Numbered from the stretch's first letter, positions 32,158 through 45,406 are shown. The stretch: DNA of 64,000 nucleotides from Ophthalmolycus amberensis (GCA_024529925.1 JAFEUB010001217.1:40001-104000), one strand, 5' to 3'. The notes: a model not told the origin generated them from the sequence alone. Made by a program: numbers and translations.

Positions 32158-33232
32158 GTCACCTGTGACGCAGGTGTTTGTTTTCAGTTCTAATTCAGGT
32201 ATTAAATAGCAGAGAAGCAGGTGAGTTTCAGCTGAGGAGCTTAAAACTGGTGGCGTTTGTGTAATCAATAAAAGAAAACGTAATTTAAGTTTGGTTGCTC
32301 CAACAGTTGGAGGAAATCTGAATGAAACTAAATTCAGGGAAGTAATGAAGCATATTCGTTGACTAAAATATGATCCAATGTGAGTCTTTCTGATAAAACT
32401 TTCACCTGAAGACTCCGCAGACAGAATCCTCACTTCTCAAAGAAGAAGAACGAGAAGAAGAAAATCAAAGGACAGCTCAGAATGACCAGGAGTTCGATCG
32501 GTGCAGGATTAGTGTTATCAGGGCACCTGTCTGCAGCGGGGGAGGACGGGGGGGGGGGGGGGGGGGGGGTCATTTGTGCCACAAGTTTAAATTAGAGTCA
32601 CAAAAACGAAAAACGGTCTCTGCAATTACTGCAAATCACCGTAGGACCTGCAGACAGACAGACTGACTCAATGTGCAACATTGTCTCCATTCTGGGGAAA
32701 TACATGAAAGTTTATCTCTCAAATGTTACAACCCTGCTTCAACTTTAAATATATATTAAACACAGGAAACCTGCGTTGGTAAATGGGGATCTCTTTGTTT
32801 CACCACCAAGCAGACAGCATCCAGGGAAGTGTGACTGTGGTCAGATAAGTGGGAGGAGCCTTGATTGGTGCGCAATATGCTCTTCTGGACCTTTCCTAAA
32901 ATATCAGCACAGATACGAGTCTTGTCGTAGGGTTAAAGGTCGACTCCAACGGCGTTGTTGTCCAGTAAAAGAATTGACGAATACACATGTTATTAAAAAT
33001 AAAACTACTTTCAAGTAATTCAAAGTAAAAAAATAGAATTTCCTTTTTGTTAGCTGTAGCATCAGAAAGATAGTGCTGCAGCTTCCTGAGTGACGTGATG
33101 TCACACTGCTGCTGGTGAACGTCCTTTTTGTCCCCTGCCTGCACCCGTAGAGCTGAGCTGTAGTTTAACTGTAATGGGGCTGTGGGGAGACAGAGCAGAT
33201 GGGGCATAAAACAAACTTAGCACACATCAGGG

Positions 33233-33237
<5 letters not shown>
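32158..33237. other. intronic sequence with G22 tract
   Basis: Unique sequence; the only strong feature is the poly-G run at 32548-32569. The CA-free block at 32460-32540 is ordinary. No gene recognised. Confidence 0.5.
32548..32569. repeat. poly-G tract (G22)
   Basis: Twenty-two consecutive G residues after GGGGGAGGAC. Potential G-quadruplex and likely sequencing-length uncertainty. Confidence 0.94.

Positions 33238-33286
<49 letters not shown>
33236..33286. repeat. GT microsatellite
   Basis: About 25 uninterrupted GT units. Confidence 0.95.
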
Positions 33287-33287
<1 letters not shown>

Positions 33288-33608
33288 CTGTGACATCTCA
33301 GGTGTAAATTAGAAGCTCCCTGTGTTGCTGGGTGACGGTGGAAGAGGAGTTATTGTGTGTGTGTCAGACAACTGATCCATCATCAGTTATAGGTCTTGTT
33401 TTCTGAGTTTGTGCTCAAAAAGGAAAAAGATGCACAATCCCATATTCTCTCATCCTCTCTCTCTGTTTTCAGTAGTTTCTGTTGTTGGTGAATATAAATA
33501 ACGTGGACTTCCTCAAGGTTCGATTGTGAGTCCACTTCTGTTCATTCTCTACATGCAAACACATCGTCAAATAATGCAAATTAAGATGTAGAGCAGGAGG
33601 TCAGCATC

Positions 33609-33980
33609 CGGTTCTTTACAGTGAAGTCAAAGCTTCACGTGTTAAAGCTGCATTCTCTCTAGTGTCCACCAGGGGGCGACTCCTCTGGTTGTATAGAAGT
33701 CTATGAGAAAATGACTCTACTTCTCTCTTGATTTATTACCTCAGTAAACATTGTAAACATGAGTTTATGGTCTCAATCTCTAGTTTCAAGTCTTCTTCAA
33801 TACAGCATGATGTTCATTTAGTACATTATGGTCCATTTAGAGTCAAACAGACCATAAAGCAGGGGATGCTTTAGGGCGGGGCTACACAGTGATTGACAGG
33901 TCGACACCAGAGACGTATTACGTCACTCCTCCTCAGTCCTAATATGGTCACTTCCTGTTCACTGGTTGCGGAAAAAAACC
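33609..33980 (-). repeat. family-1 dispersed repeat, copy C (inverted)
   Basis: Read on the minus strand it runs from about CAGTGAACAGGAAGTGACC through GTGACGTAATACGTCTCTGG and GTGTAGCCCCGCCCTAAAGC to GCCCCCTGGTGGACACTAG and GAATGCAGCTTTAACACGTG. It is the only inverted copy. The 5' head is missing. Confidence 0.9.
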
Positions 33981-34857
33981 CCATTATTGTTACATTATTA
34001 TTATGCACACCTACCACTAAACAATTCTGCCAAATATGTTTCTGAAGAAATGTAATCGCTGCCTGGATGAAGTTCACAAAGCGTACAACCTTTATACTTT
34101 CATCCCGTGTGATGAAATCCAACGTTGTTAACATTGTGTTCCTGGGTCTCACACTACCGGTCAGCATCTCTTTTTTTAATATATAAACAACACAACGGTC
34201 TTTCCTCCAACATGAAGTGACTGCAGTGTCCATAAAAACGCAAACAATTGTAGGAAAACCAATTAAATATATTTTCTAATTATGTTCAGTATCAAAATGC
34301 TGATTAGAAACGTCTCCTCGATATGTGAATTCAAACTATAATCAGAACAGAGTTATGTTTCATTCAAAAGTAATTGACTGTCACAAAGTAGCAGAATGTA
34401 AACGTTATATTCAGTCGAGATTTAGACATAACTGTTACTGTGACGAGGTTTACCGTCATATTTAATCTTTCTTTCCTTCATTAAAGCAGCGTCACAATTT
34501 ACCTTTTAGATAAAGTGTGTGTGCACCTGTGTTCTTAAACAATGTGTCCGTGCACACACCCCAACCCTCCACCGTTTATCCATCATATTCGGGCTCCTTC
34601 ATCCGCAGCAGAGCGTCTGCTTTTACCGTCATCACCATCATCTCGCACAGCTCGTGGGCCGGCTGAGCCGGGAGCGGCGGGGCGGCGAATCCAACGCACC
34701 CGGGCGGAAAGAATCAGAGTTTACACAACGGCGAGGCGGAGAAATTAAAGATGATTTTTATTTTCTTTATCTGGAGGAGAATTCATTACCTGGCAGAGGA
34801 GCGGGAGCTGAGCGCTGTCAGCCAAGAATAATGACTTGTCTAACTGATAGGGAGACG

Positions 34858-34893
<36 letters not shown>

Positions 34894-35309
34894 CTCACAT
34901 ATACTACAAAGACAACAAACACATTCAGGCTCAAACACACACACACACACACACAACACATGCGCTGACACACAGTAATACACACACTTTAAATTGTATA
35001 TTTAAGGCTCTTTCCTTTCACATAAGAAATAAACCTCAAAGTTAAAATGTGTTGTCTGCTTCAAGAAAACATCCGGTCCTCTTGTGATGAACGCAGCGTA
35101 GAAAATGTTTCCAACAAAAAAAAAATTGAGGGAAGACACTGATGCTGAATAGAGTCAAAATCTTTACTAATAGATTGAAAAGTTCTATCGAGCCAACACC
35201 GACACCACGCTGCTGGAGAACAAGGACGTATTGCTGGACCCGCTGGAGGGAAGGGAGGCACGGGAGAACCAGAACCAGGACCAGGACTGAGAGGGGCAGA
35301 ATAAGAAGG
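33981..35309. other. intronic sequence with CA tracts
   Basis: CA at about 34862-34891 and 34936-34956. The block 34590-34830 is GC-rich (GCTGAGCCGGGAGCGGCGG) then AT-rich (GGCAGAGGAGCGGGAGC). No exon-like splice sites or known protein. The rest is unique. Confidence 0.5.
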
Positions 35310-35745
35310 TGACGTAGTCCTGGTGACGTAGTCCTGGTGACGTCACCCATTGGTTTGTGTACTGACGTTTTGAAGCCTCGCAATCTTAGAATATGGCCGT
35401 CGCAATGTTGATGTTCCAGTAAACAGGAAGTGACCATATTTGGACTGAGGAGTGACATAGAGACGCTGTATATGTCTCTGGTAGAGACCTATCAATCACC
35501 GTGTAGCCCCGCCCTAAAGCATCCCCTGCTTTATGGTCTGTTTGACTCTAAATGGACCATAATGTACTAAATGAACATCATGCTGTATTGAAGAAGACTT
35601 GAAACTGGAGATTGAGACCATAAACTCATGTTTACAATGTTTACTGAGGTAATAAATCAAGAGAGAAGTAGAGTCATTTTCTCATAGACTTCTATACAAC
35701 CAGAGGAGTCGCCCCCTGGTGGACATTACAGAGAATGCAGGTTCA
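35309..35745 (+). repeat. family-1 dispersed repeat, copy D
   Basis: The 5' side has a 14-bp duplication (GGTGACGTAGTCCT at 35309 and 35323, then GGTGACGTCACCCATTGG). It then has the common blocks to GCCCCCTGGTGGACATTAC and GAATGCAGG. It carries a 3-bp deletion of GAG in GACTGAGGAGTGAC. Confidence 0.9.
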
Positions 35746-36129
35746 ACATTACGGCATTGGATGTGAGAAGTGTAATGAAAAGAAATGCACTGTGGGAAAT
35801 ATAGGATACAGCTAATTTTGGAACTTGTCCCACAGCACGGTCATCGATTTGGACTTTTTCTTTTCATCTAACTCCCAAAACTTATGGAAATGCAGTAATA
35901 AATCGCTGGTGTGGAAATTTAATAAATTATGTTTCATGTCATAATATATTTTGTGAAACAGCACACATTCATACAATTATCTACCTCAACACCATACATT
36001 TCTGCTGATATTCAGCACTCCATGCATGCTGCATGTATCCAAACGTACACACACTTAGTTTCAATGATAAATAGAACACACAAACACACACTCACTTACC
36101 TATCCACACACACACACACACACACACTC
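35746..36129. other. intronic sequence, CA tract at end
   Basis: Unique AT-rich sequence with CA at about 36104-36127 followed by CTCT. Nothing recognised. Confidence 0.5.
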
Positions 36130-36139
36130 TCTCTCTCTC

Positions 36140-36445
36140 TCTCCGGTCCTGCAGGCTCGTCTGCGTCGGTAATAACCTCTCGGTGCCCCGATCCAGAGGA
36201 AATCAGCTGGAATGTGAAATTGAAAACAAACAGTCATTTCAGATAGTGAAGCCTCTCCGTCAGCCGGCGTCTGCCTCTCTGTTTGAAGCCCACAGATTGC
36301 CCTCAGATCATATCCAGATATACAGTATAGCTCGTGTTTCCTAAATCCCTATCTAATAGACAACTCATACATAATCAGACGCAGCCAAGAGGCGACGGCA
36401 GCAGACGCTCCCGGGTTGTTCTTTGCAGATACTGAGAGGCGGCTG
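36140..36445. promoter_or_regulatory. candidate conserved non-coding element
   Basis: Repeat-free 300-bp block: GTCGGTAATAACCTCTCGG, GAAATCAGCTGGAATGTG, CAGATCATATCCAGATATAC, CATACATAATCAGACGCAGC. Balanced base composition and no simple repeats, so possibly a conserved enhancer. Not testable here. Confidence 0.3.
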
Positions 36446-38700
36446 TCGTCGCCCGAAAACTTCACCTTCTCCTCGGTGACGGAGGACGAGCAGATTTTTA
36501 GTTTGGTGACGACGTCCTTCAGAGTTTATCACAGGGTTCATTAAGACTTATATGTTTGTTTTTTTAATTGCATATTGAAAGTAAAGTAATGTAGAAGATA
36601 GAAATATAGCAGTCAAATACAAAAAGTCCACTTCCACCGATGTATATACACAAGAAGCAAAGTGCATAAAATGCATTAATTATTAATAAAATGCTCTTCC
36701 TGTGTGAAGCCCCCTCTGATTGGAACAATCGACCCGTTAATATTTGATTCATATCATAATATCTGCCTATTCCATCTTCTTATAATCTATTCCTGAATAA
36801 GACTTCTATATAATTATGTTTTATAACTTTATTAATCAATGCTATCACTGACATTGATATTTTCTATAGTTCCATTGTCTTGCTCTGATTGGAGTTTGAT
36901 TTCCTGATTTTTTAAATCTTTTAATTTCATTTTTTGCCACATTTGAAATCATCTAATTATTGTTGAATGTTTGTTCTAATTGTTCTTTTATTGTATTGTT
37001 GTCATCGAGGACCCCCTTCAGATGAGGTGTGCTGATTCTAATCAAATCAATCAAAATGACCACATGTAAATGATGAGCGATGGAACGGCAATCTAAAGAC
37101 ATTTTTAAAGTAATGTTTACTGACAGGAGAAACAAACTCTTACTGTCAACAGATGCATGTGCCGACTCAAATGTGTTCGTCCGTCTCTCAATACTGTCCT
37201 ACTTCCTGTCTGTGTCTCTCAGCTCGGAGCCCATTGGTTCCCCTTGAATGCATCGATCTTTCAAACAAAAAACAAAAAACGTAGTTCCATCAGTAACTTC
37301 CTAAAACAGCTGCTAGCTGTAGTTTTGTATCGAACAAAAGGAGGAAATAGTGCGTTTGTTGAGGACTATTTCCAGCAGTGCATCAATCCACATTTTGTAC
37401 ATGTTTTAAATAGAGAAATAATAGAATAATGTTGACGATGCAGCCATCGAGTCTTGGCAGACAAGATTGGTTATTGACTACTTACATTTTGTCCAGGTTC
37501 GATGGATTTAACCGTGGGTTTATATCAACCTTTGACAGTTGTTCCACAGCTGTCTGATCTTTGTTTCCATCTCAGCCCGAAGACAATGACGTCAGTTTGG
37601 TGGATGAAGATCTCCTCTAAAATCCCAAAGGTGTCTTTTTAGTTGATACAAAGGGTTAACGACAGTCCACCTGAACATACACGAGGCGTCCCTTTTGATT
37701 CATACATCAGCATCACTGATGGTGTCTCCACCCGGCTCACGAGGTCACGGTGAAGGAGGCAGAAGGTTTCAGAGGTTACACAAAGCAATTTATTAAGCAA
37801 AAATGACAAAAAGAGGATGGAATATGTACGTCGGTGGTGTCAGGAGAGGCCGGCAGGAACTGACGACGCAGCTTAAAGACACCAGAAACAAATGGCCATG
37901 ACAACAGGACACGTCTGCATCGCATGCCTCGTTGTTCTTTAGCAGTGTGGTGCGGAGCGACGGTGACTATGAGTGTTGTAGTTTTCTTTAACATGTTGAT
38001 GTTATTCTATTCTTTATGTAATCAGGTTTATATTTCTGTACATCTCATTCTTTATACTTCACAGCTCTTTCATCTTATAGTATTTTTTCAAAGTACAATT
38101 GTAATTTTCTTCTGTACAGCTTCATGTTATCAAATACTTTTATAGTACTTTTACTTACTTCTATTTGTAATTACATTTTCAATACACCGAAGCAAATTCC
38201 TTATTGGCAATAAATAAGTGGGATAAGGAAAAACAGATACAACTATAACAATGATAATGGTAGAAACATAAAAATGCTGTCATAAAAACACTATTTGAAT
38301 GTTTATATACATATAGACCACAGCATGACTGATTATAACTACGGTACATGCTTTATGATAAACCCTCGGTGTAAAAAGAAGATCAAAATACAAGAATATT
38401 GTGTCAAACTGTCACATCTAAAATAATTGAACATTTTCTGAATTGTCTGATCGATATCAGTCCGACAGGTTTCTGTCTGCTCTGTAAGTGACTCCAGACG
38501 AGCAGAGCAACGTATCTGAAGTCTTGACCAGATTAGTATTTACATTAGGTTTGCAGGACGGCCGTCATCAGTAACGTTTCTTAGGCAGACGAGTAACAAT
38601 GAAGAAGGTGGTCATTCTTTAAGAAAACCTTTATCGATGTCGTCTGACAGAGAGGATGGGCCGGCCCGCTTTCTGAATTATTATAGTTCTTGTTCCTGTA
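36446..38700. other. AT-rich intronic sequence
   Basis: Unique DNA without tandem or dispersed repeats that I recognise. Short open frames have no family resemblance. Confidence 0.5.
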
Positions 38701-38714
38701 GTTGGAACACGTGA

Positions 38715-39060
38715 CTTTCACCCAGCAGACCGCTGTTCATGTCCCATTTGAAGCTAAGTTAGCGTTGACTTATTTCACCTTAGTTTAGTTCAGTACGTTA
38801 CGTACTTACAGCAATTACGTCACAAATGTACTTCTAAAAAGACGTCTACGTTTCTGCGTTGTTGCGTAACACACCTAAAAACTGAGTAAACCTCTGTTGG
38901 AAGTTACATTTTGGACACGATGCACATTCTCAAATACCGACATTTGGTCGGTATGTCAGCATGTCAGCCATGGCTCACCTGTGAGAACAGTTAAATCATC
39001 AGCATGTTTTTGGTTCTTTCATGTGGTTAGTTCGAGGACAAAGAAGAGGAAGTTTGGACA
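38715..39060 (+). repeat. diverged family-2 repeat copy
   Basis: CACCCAGCAGACCGCTGTTC and AGCGTTGACTTATTTCACC match the head of the 14.4-kb copy. The remainder is diverged, so the 3' limit is uncertain. Confidence 0.5.
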
Positions 39061-39207
39061 AAGACTTTTCACAGTAAAGACAGAAGAATAAATGATTGAA
39101 ATAAAGAAACAGACTGCAAAGGAGAGACAAAGACATAGAAGCAAAGACGACGAGATGAAGTTAGAGACGGAGAAAAAGAAGAAGAGCTTCAGAGGAAGAG
39201 AGACTTT

Positions 39208-39214
<7 letters not shown>

Positions 39215-39252
<38 letters not shown>

Positions 39253-39322
39253 GAGAGAGAGCAGTTTGTGTTGTTCTTGTCAAGGTCACAGCAGCTGAAT
39301 GGAGAGATCCTGAGGGAACACC

Positions 39323-39370
<48 letters not shown>
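39215..39370. repeat. GA then GT microsatellites
   Basis: GA at about 39215-39260 and GT at about 39325-39367. Confidence 0.92.
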
Positions 39371-39373
<3 letters not shown>

Positions 39374-39531
39374 CGTGGCTCGATGTTTTTCTATGTATTC
39401 TAGCATTTCAGTGTGTCTGTGTGTGTGTGCCTTTTGTCTTTGTGTGTGTTTGTCTGCATTTAAAGCCCGGTCGGGACTCACAATGGGCTGCAGCGACGCA
39501 TTCCAATCGCTGCTCAATTAATTGCCCAGTA

Positions 39532-39569
<38 letters not shown>

Positions 39570-39813
39570 GTAGCTGTCAGAGTCCACAGAAAACAGTATC
39601 AACTCGTGACTATAGCAGACAAACACACACATTCCCATTTATAGGAAATTAAAGACAAATAAAAAAAAGACTGAACTGAATCCTGCTGCAAACACGCACG
39701 CACACGCACACGCACACACACACACACACTGGTCCTTGTTCAGTGCGTATTGATGATGCTCTGATTTCTCTCATCTTTGATGCTGAAGATGTTTTAATGA
39801 GTTATTAGACGTG

Positions 39814-39845
<32 letters not shown>
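39532..39845. repeat. CA microsatellites
   Basis: CA tracts at about 39532-39568, 39693-39729 (with GCACGC interruptions) and 39814-39843. Confidence 0.92.
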
Positions 39846-39846
<1 letters not shown>

Positions 39847-42100
39847 TCTGCAGTGTGAAAGTTGTAGGTCTTGTGATTTTTAATCAGAACCTCTGATGTT
39901 GAATTAATATTGATTCCTTTGCCGTCCATTACAACAACTTGTTTTTTCCTTCTTTTCTCTCCATCTGTGCGTCCTCGGCTGCTCGCTCAGATCTCCCTCT
40001 TTGATTTTTCATCCGTCAGATATCACAGCAGATTTCTGTGATGCGTCAACTTACCATATTTCCCTAACTTCCTGTGTCATGCCTTGAACGCACCGTGAAT
40101 ACTGCCATTTAACCGTGCAGGCTATTATTTACAGACATGCTTTTATTTTGTAATTTCCACTGTTTTATATTTGATCATTTTGGGGGATAAAACATCTTCC
40201 TGTTTTCTCAGCTGCTCCTGTTTGACGTGTAGATTAGTTGCTACTGCTGCAGCTCAGAGGGCAGGAATACCTTAACGCTTTTATTGTGAAAAGTCTGTAG
40301 AAAGTGTTGAGTCTCAGTTGAGAGTTAATTTAGATATCTTGATATCTTAAATAGTTGGTATGTGTCGAGTTTACTTTAAATGCAAACTCACCATTTCTCA
40401 CAATTCAATTTCACATTAAAAGCCTTTCAGCAGTTCATATGGTGGAATCCCTTCACTTCTTTGAAAGACCTTTATTGTGAAACATCTGGAGGAGTTCCAT
40501 CCTATTTAATTTGTTTTGATTTAACATTTTTGACTTTTACTTTCCCCTGTTTTCTAAATAGTTTATCTGTAATTACAACTTGTCTTCAGCATCCTTGTTT
40601 ACGTTCCTAAATGCTGGAGTGTCCTTGAATGCAGCACGAGAAACGATGATCAGAAACTTTAACACAACAGAGACGTCCGTCATCAAATGCATTTGAGTTA
40701 GAGTTTATTATTACAGAGTGAGGAGCTCAGACAGGAATGTTTTATTGTCACTGTATTAGTGGACGATAAAACAACAAAGAGGATTTTTATTTGCCTCTTC
40801 TTTTTTCTTCCAGCAGATGCACTTGAAATCAACACACACTCCCCTCAGAGTCCTTCAGCTGAGAAATGTTCAGAGAGGAGCTGCGGTATTAAAATGGCTG
40901 CTTACTGCCGGCTGTAAACGCTGCTGGAAAAAATGAATGGAGGATATTTATAATAAATATACTTTTATTATGGCTGCAGGCTCGTATATTAGTGTTTAGT
41001 GGAGAGAGGATCCTCTCTCTTCCTCTCTTCTTCATCCTTTTTCATTTAAATTCACACTGGATTCACTTCCACCTAATACAGTCGTGCTTCTTTCCCCAGA
41101 ATCCATATAAATGATTGATTCTGACCAAAAAAAAACAATCCAAAATTCGTTTTTTTAATTAGCAGGAAACACAAAGTCCTGCTGAGGCTGATGGGAATAA
41201 ATTCTGCAGGTGTTTGGTCATAAACCAAATCATTGGACACGTTTAAAACGTTGTTGATGAAGGCCAGAGATGAAAAGTCAAAGACATTAAAAGTCTTCCC
41301 GAGGGGAACGTCAATTTAACGGCAGTCGATATAATAATTGGCGAGACACTAAACTCGTGAACACAAAATGTGAACCTCAAGAGGAAAAATCAGAGGATCA
41401 CTGAAGTCATGTTTTAAAAACAAATATCACGGTGATTCATACAATAATTGATGAGATATTTCTGGCTCTTCTGATCCACAGTTTGTAGCTAAACATACGA
41501 AAAAGAAAGTGCTGCTAAGTTTACCACATAATCGTGAAACAAAAAATTTATTTTGAAAATACTGCACGAAACACGTGTTGCTGGACTTTTGTAGGAAAAC
41601 TACGCTTTAGACTGAAAATATGAATCGTGCTTTGATTGTAGGAGACGCGTTAAATAGACAATAAGTCTTTTGATCTTCATGTCTCCTACAAAACGTAAAT
41701 GCGGTTGCACATTTATTATACTTCATACAAATGCAATTTATAGTCGAATCACACAACATTCACACACACTTAGTATACCTTCATTAAACATGTGTGGATG
41801 AGATTTAGACACACACACACATTCCACCTGCAGCTCTGTGTGAGTCATTAACACACCAAACAAATGAAATCTTCTCAATAAAAGGAATAAGCAGCAGTGG
41901 ACGTATTAGCATGAGAAACACGACAGAAAAGTGCTCCTCCATTGTGTCCTTATCACAGTCCCATAATGCACTGGGAGGCCACGGCATTCGGACGTTTCGA
42001 CACCGCGGCTTATCAGCGTCTGGGGTCCTCGCTCTAAACGTTCAAAGACCGCCATTGTTGTGAGATTTAGGGAGAACAGAGGAGAGATTTAGAGCACTCA
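39846..42100. other. AT-rich intronic sequence
   Basis: Mostly unique. A family-2-like fragment (CACGTGTTGCTGGACTTTTG, GTAGGAAAACTACG) lies at about 41535-41605. Short GA runs begin at about 42115. No gene recognised. Confidence 0.5.
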
Positions 42101-42527
42101 GTGGATTTTGAGAATGAGAGAGAGAGAGAGGGAGAATAAATGGTAGAAGAGAGAGAGAGACTGATAAAACAGATAAAAACTGAAAGACGGACAGAGAGCA
42201 GACAAACAAATCAGCTGGTTGTCTGAATCTATAAGTGCAGGACGTCCATGCTCCGTGTCATCGCACTCGATGGGAGGTGTCGGGATCCAATGAAATACAA
42301 AATATAACCACAAGACAGGAATGTTTGTCTCAATCTGAAGTGTAAACGTGTGCTATAACGGACCAGATATCAAACAGAACCAGAACTAGAACAATGAAAT
42401 GATGAGCAATCACCTCTAAACATCAGAGACTATAGAACGAAGCTCTGAGAGGATTGTGACTAACTAGCGCTAGCATAGCATGTTAGCCATTAGCTAACCA
42501 GCTACAGTCATTCACCATTCAACCCTG

Positions 42528-42921
42528 TGGTCGCCATCTTTGTTTTTTGCAACCAGTGAACAGGAAGTGACCATATATGGACTGAGGAGGAGTGACGTAG
42601 AGATGCCGTATACGTCTCTGGTAGAGACCTGTCAATCACTGTGTAGCCCCGCCCTAAAGCATCCCCTGCTTTATGGTCTGTTTGACTCTAAATGGACCAT
42701 AATGTACTAAATGAACATCATGCTGTATTGAAGAAGACTTGAAACTAGAGATTGAGACCATAAACTCATGTTTACAATGTTTACTGAGGTAATAAATCAA
42801 GAGAGAAGTAGAGTCATTTTCTCATAGACTTCTATACAACCAGAGGAGTCGCCCCCTGGTGGACAGTAGAGAGAATGCAGCTTTAACACATGAAGCTTTG
42901 ACTTCACTTTAAAGAACTGGA
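42528..42921 (+). repeat. family-1 dispersed repeat, copy E
   Basis: GGTCGCCATCTTTGTTTTTT, CAGTGAACAGGAAGTGACC, GTGTAGCCCCGCCCTAAAGC and the full 3' end GCCCCCTGGTGGACAGTAG, GAATGCAGCTTTAACACATG and AAGCTTTGACTTCAC. The longest 3' end in the window. Confidence 0.92.
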
Positions 42922-43199
42922 GGTTGATTCTTGTCAGCCTCAGTTGTACTTTGCAACATATCATTACTGGTTTCAGCTGAACATTCTGTTGTTTTTGGTG
43001 TTTTAACAGCAACTCAATGTGTGGCGGTCACTGCCCTCTAGTGGGTCCAGTAGGAACTGTAACGACTTCAACTGGTCCGTGTTGGAGAGCCTACGGTGGC
43101 CTGTTGTGGACAAAATACATGTAGTCACAAATTGAGACAAAAGAGGAAGCTGAAAAAATGCTACACGTCAGACAGATCGAACAGAAGCATTTCAGTGTA

Positions 43200-43201
<2 letters not shown>

Positions 43202-43266
<65 letters not shown>
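43202..43266. repeat. GT microsatellite
   Basis: About 32 uninterrupted GT units. Confidence 0.96.
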
Positions 43267-43268
<2 letters not shown>

Positions 43269-43370
43269 TCTAAGCCCCTGCATCTGTCCCAGGAAAGCCC
43301 TGTTTGCTATCTGGCTGTAAATTTCCGCTGAATCAACAAGCTGACATGAAACCCAGCAGACTGATTTAAG

Positions 43371-43503
<133 letters not shown>

Positions 43504-43839
43504 TAAAACATGCATGTCCCACCCTCTCCACAGGCTTATGTGTCCAATTTCAACCTTATGTGTACATGTGTGTGTGTCCGGCCCGTGACTCTGTCAAGTA
43601 CCCAGAATGCACCTCACCTACACTCATCGCTCCACAACATCACTCCTGAGAGAGAGAGAGAGAGAGAGAGAGGAATCAGTTGTGCAAAAAAAGTGAAAGA
43701 ACTGAAAGATGATGAACGACAAAATATGACACACACACACCTACACACCGCCGTGGACTCAGGTGTGTGTGTTTGTGGTTTGCTTTAACAAGTCAGCAAG
43801 TTGAAGAAGCTTTAGTGATTTGGGACACTGAGGCCGAAG

Positions 43840-43885
43840 GTGTGTGTGTGTGTGTGTGTGTGTGCGTGTGTGTGTGTGTGTGTGA
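43840..43885. repeat. GT microsatellite
   Basis: About 22 GT units with one GC interruption. A GA run lies at 43648-43671 upstream. Confidence 0.92.
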
Positions 43886-44264
43886 GTATTGATCTAGGTG
43901 AAGGATCTCTTACTTCCTGTCCCTCTCACGGGGTTAAAACCACACACTCACACACTCAGAAGCTCTTCAGTGAGATGGATTTGTAAAGGTCTGGTTGTCT
44001 CACTGGTCCTCTGTCAGACAGACAGGTGGAGATTCGGACTCATCGGCGTCTTACTTTTCGTGTGAAGAAACATTTCTAAACAGGATTAATTTAGACGAAC
44101 TGATCTCAGGGTTCAGGGGGACGAGTCATAGTCGGCCTGGTTCCATCGTTTGCAGCCTTTCTCTCTGGTCAGCCTCATTTTTTGTCTATATATACATTTA
44201 TATAAACATTTGTGTGTACACAGACTAATTGTAGCGTCGCATCGTCCAGCTCTGACCAGGTTTC

Positions 44265-44398
44265 ACTGGTCGTCGCCATGTTGTTTTTTTTGCATCCAGT
44301 GAACAGGAAGTGACCACATTAGGACTGAGGAGGAGTGACGTAGAGACGCCGCATACGTCTCTGGGAGAGACCATAAAGCATACCCTGCTTTATGGTCT
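44265..44398 (+). repeat. family-1 dispersed repeat, copy F (deleted)
   Basis: CGTCGCCATGTTGTTTTTTT, CAGTGAACAGGAAGTGACC and GTGACGTAGAGACGCC, then a jump from GGGAGAGACC to ATAAAGCATACCCTGCTTTA. The element stops at TATGGTC, where a CTCT repeat begins. Confidence 0.88.
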
Positions 44399-44450
44399 CT
44401 CTCTCTCTGTCTCCCTCTCTCTCTCTGTCTCTCTCTCTCTCTCTCTCTCA
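44399..44450. repeat. TC microsatellite
   Basis: Interrupted (TC) run that starts exactly at the broken end of the family-1 copy. Confidence 0.93.
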
Positions 44451-44626
44451 TCCTGACGATGTGATTGCTTTTAGCGTTCTGTGTTTTGTTTTGCCTAATA
44501 AATCACCATCTATCAGAGCCCGGCTGACACACACACACACACACACACCACTGTGGCAAACAGTTCATAATGGACCGTACATTTGTCATCGTCTGAGCTG
44601 TTGACAAGGAAAGTGTCTTGGATATG

Positions 44627-44628
44627 GG

Positions 44629-44663
<35 letters not shown>

Positions 44664-44850
44664 TGCGCGCGCATTCATGCTACTCTTACAATAGAGATTC
44701 ATCCCCATTCATCTGACTGATAACACACTAGTGCTGACAACTGGAGACTAGCTCTGTCCTCTCTCTCACACACACAGACACACACAGACACACACACAGA
44801 CACACACACACACAGACACACAGACACACACACAGACACACACACTTGCT
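44627..44850. repeat. GT and CA/GACA microsatellites
   Basis: GT at about 44629-44659 ending GCGCGTGCGCGCGC. CA with GACA interruptions at about 44767-44846. Confidence 0.92.
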
Positions 44851-45237
44851 GTGTTCTGGCTCAGACTCATTCATTTACTTTATAAACATTATGCACAGTT
44901 GCACTTTGCACTTAAAGGAAATAAAGGACTCAGACGTCATCGCATCAACTTCAGGCTTTAAATCACTTACAGCGACACAAACAAAAACAATTTCACTTTT
45001 ATTTAAAAGTCCAGTCTTGACCTTGTGAATAGGTGAGTTTGTGTGTGAAATTATATTTTACATTAAATTAAGTTACAGGAGAAATCGCTGCATTCAACAC
45101 AACCAAAGAAATACAACCTTCAAGTGCAGACCGTGCAGAAGTCAGGACGCGTCTGACACGTTGAAACCATTTCAAGAGGAAACGATGTTTTTTTGCTGCT
45201 CTCGTCCGTCGGTTCTCCTCGACTCTGACGGAGGCCG

Positions 45238-45400
45238 ACGCCCCACGAATCATTAACACCGGAGTAATTATGCACTATCAAACTTGGAATATTACCCCAC
45301 TTAGCTAATGTTTAATGCTGTAATTAATTCTGAACCCTGCGAGCCAACATCAATTTATTTGATTAGTACTTTGCAAAGTCACACAGAGGTTTTTTACTGT
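45238..45400. promoter_or_regulatory. candidate conserved non-coding element
   Basis: CACCGGAGTAATTATGCAC, CTTAGCTAATGTTTAATGC, GTAATTAATTCTGAACC, CAATTTATTTGATTAGTAC. Repeat-free with several TAATTA/TAAT sites and an octamer-like TTATGCA. Enhancer-like by composition only. Confidence 0.3.
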
Positions 45401-45404
45401 TTTG

Positions 45405-45406
<2 letters not shown>

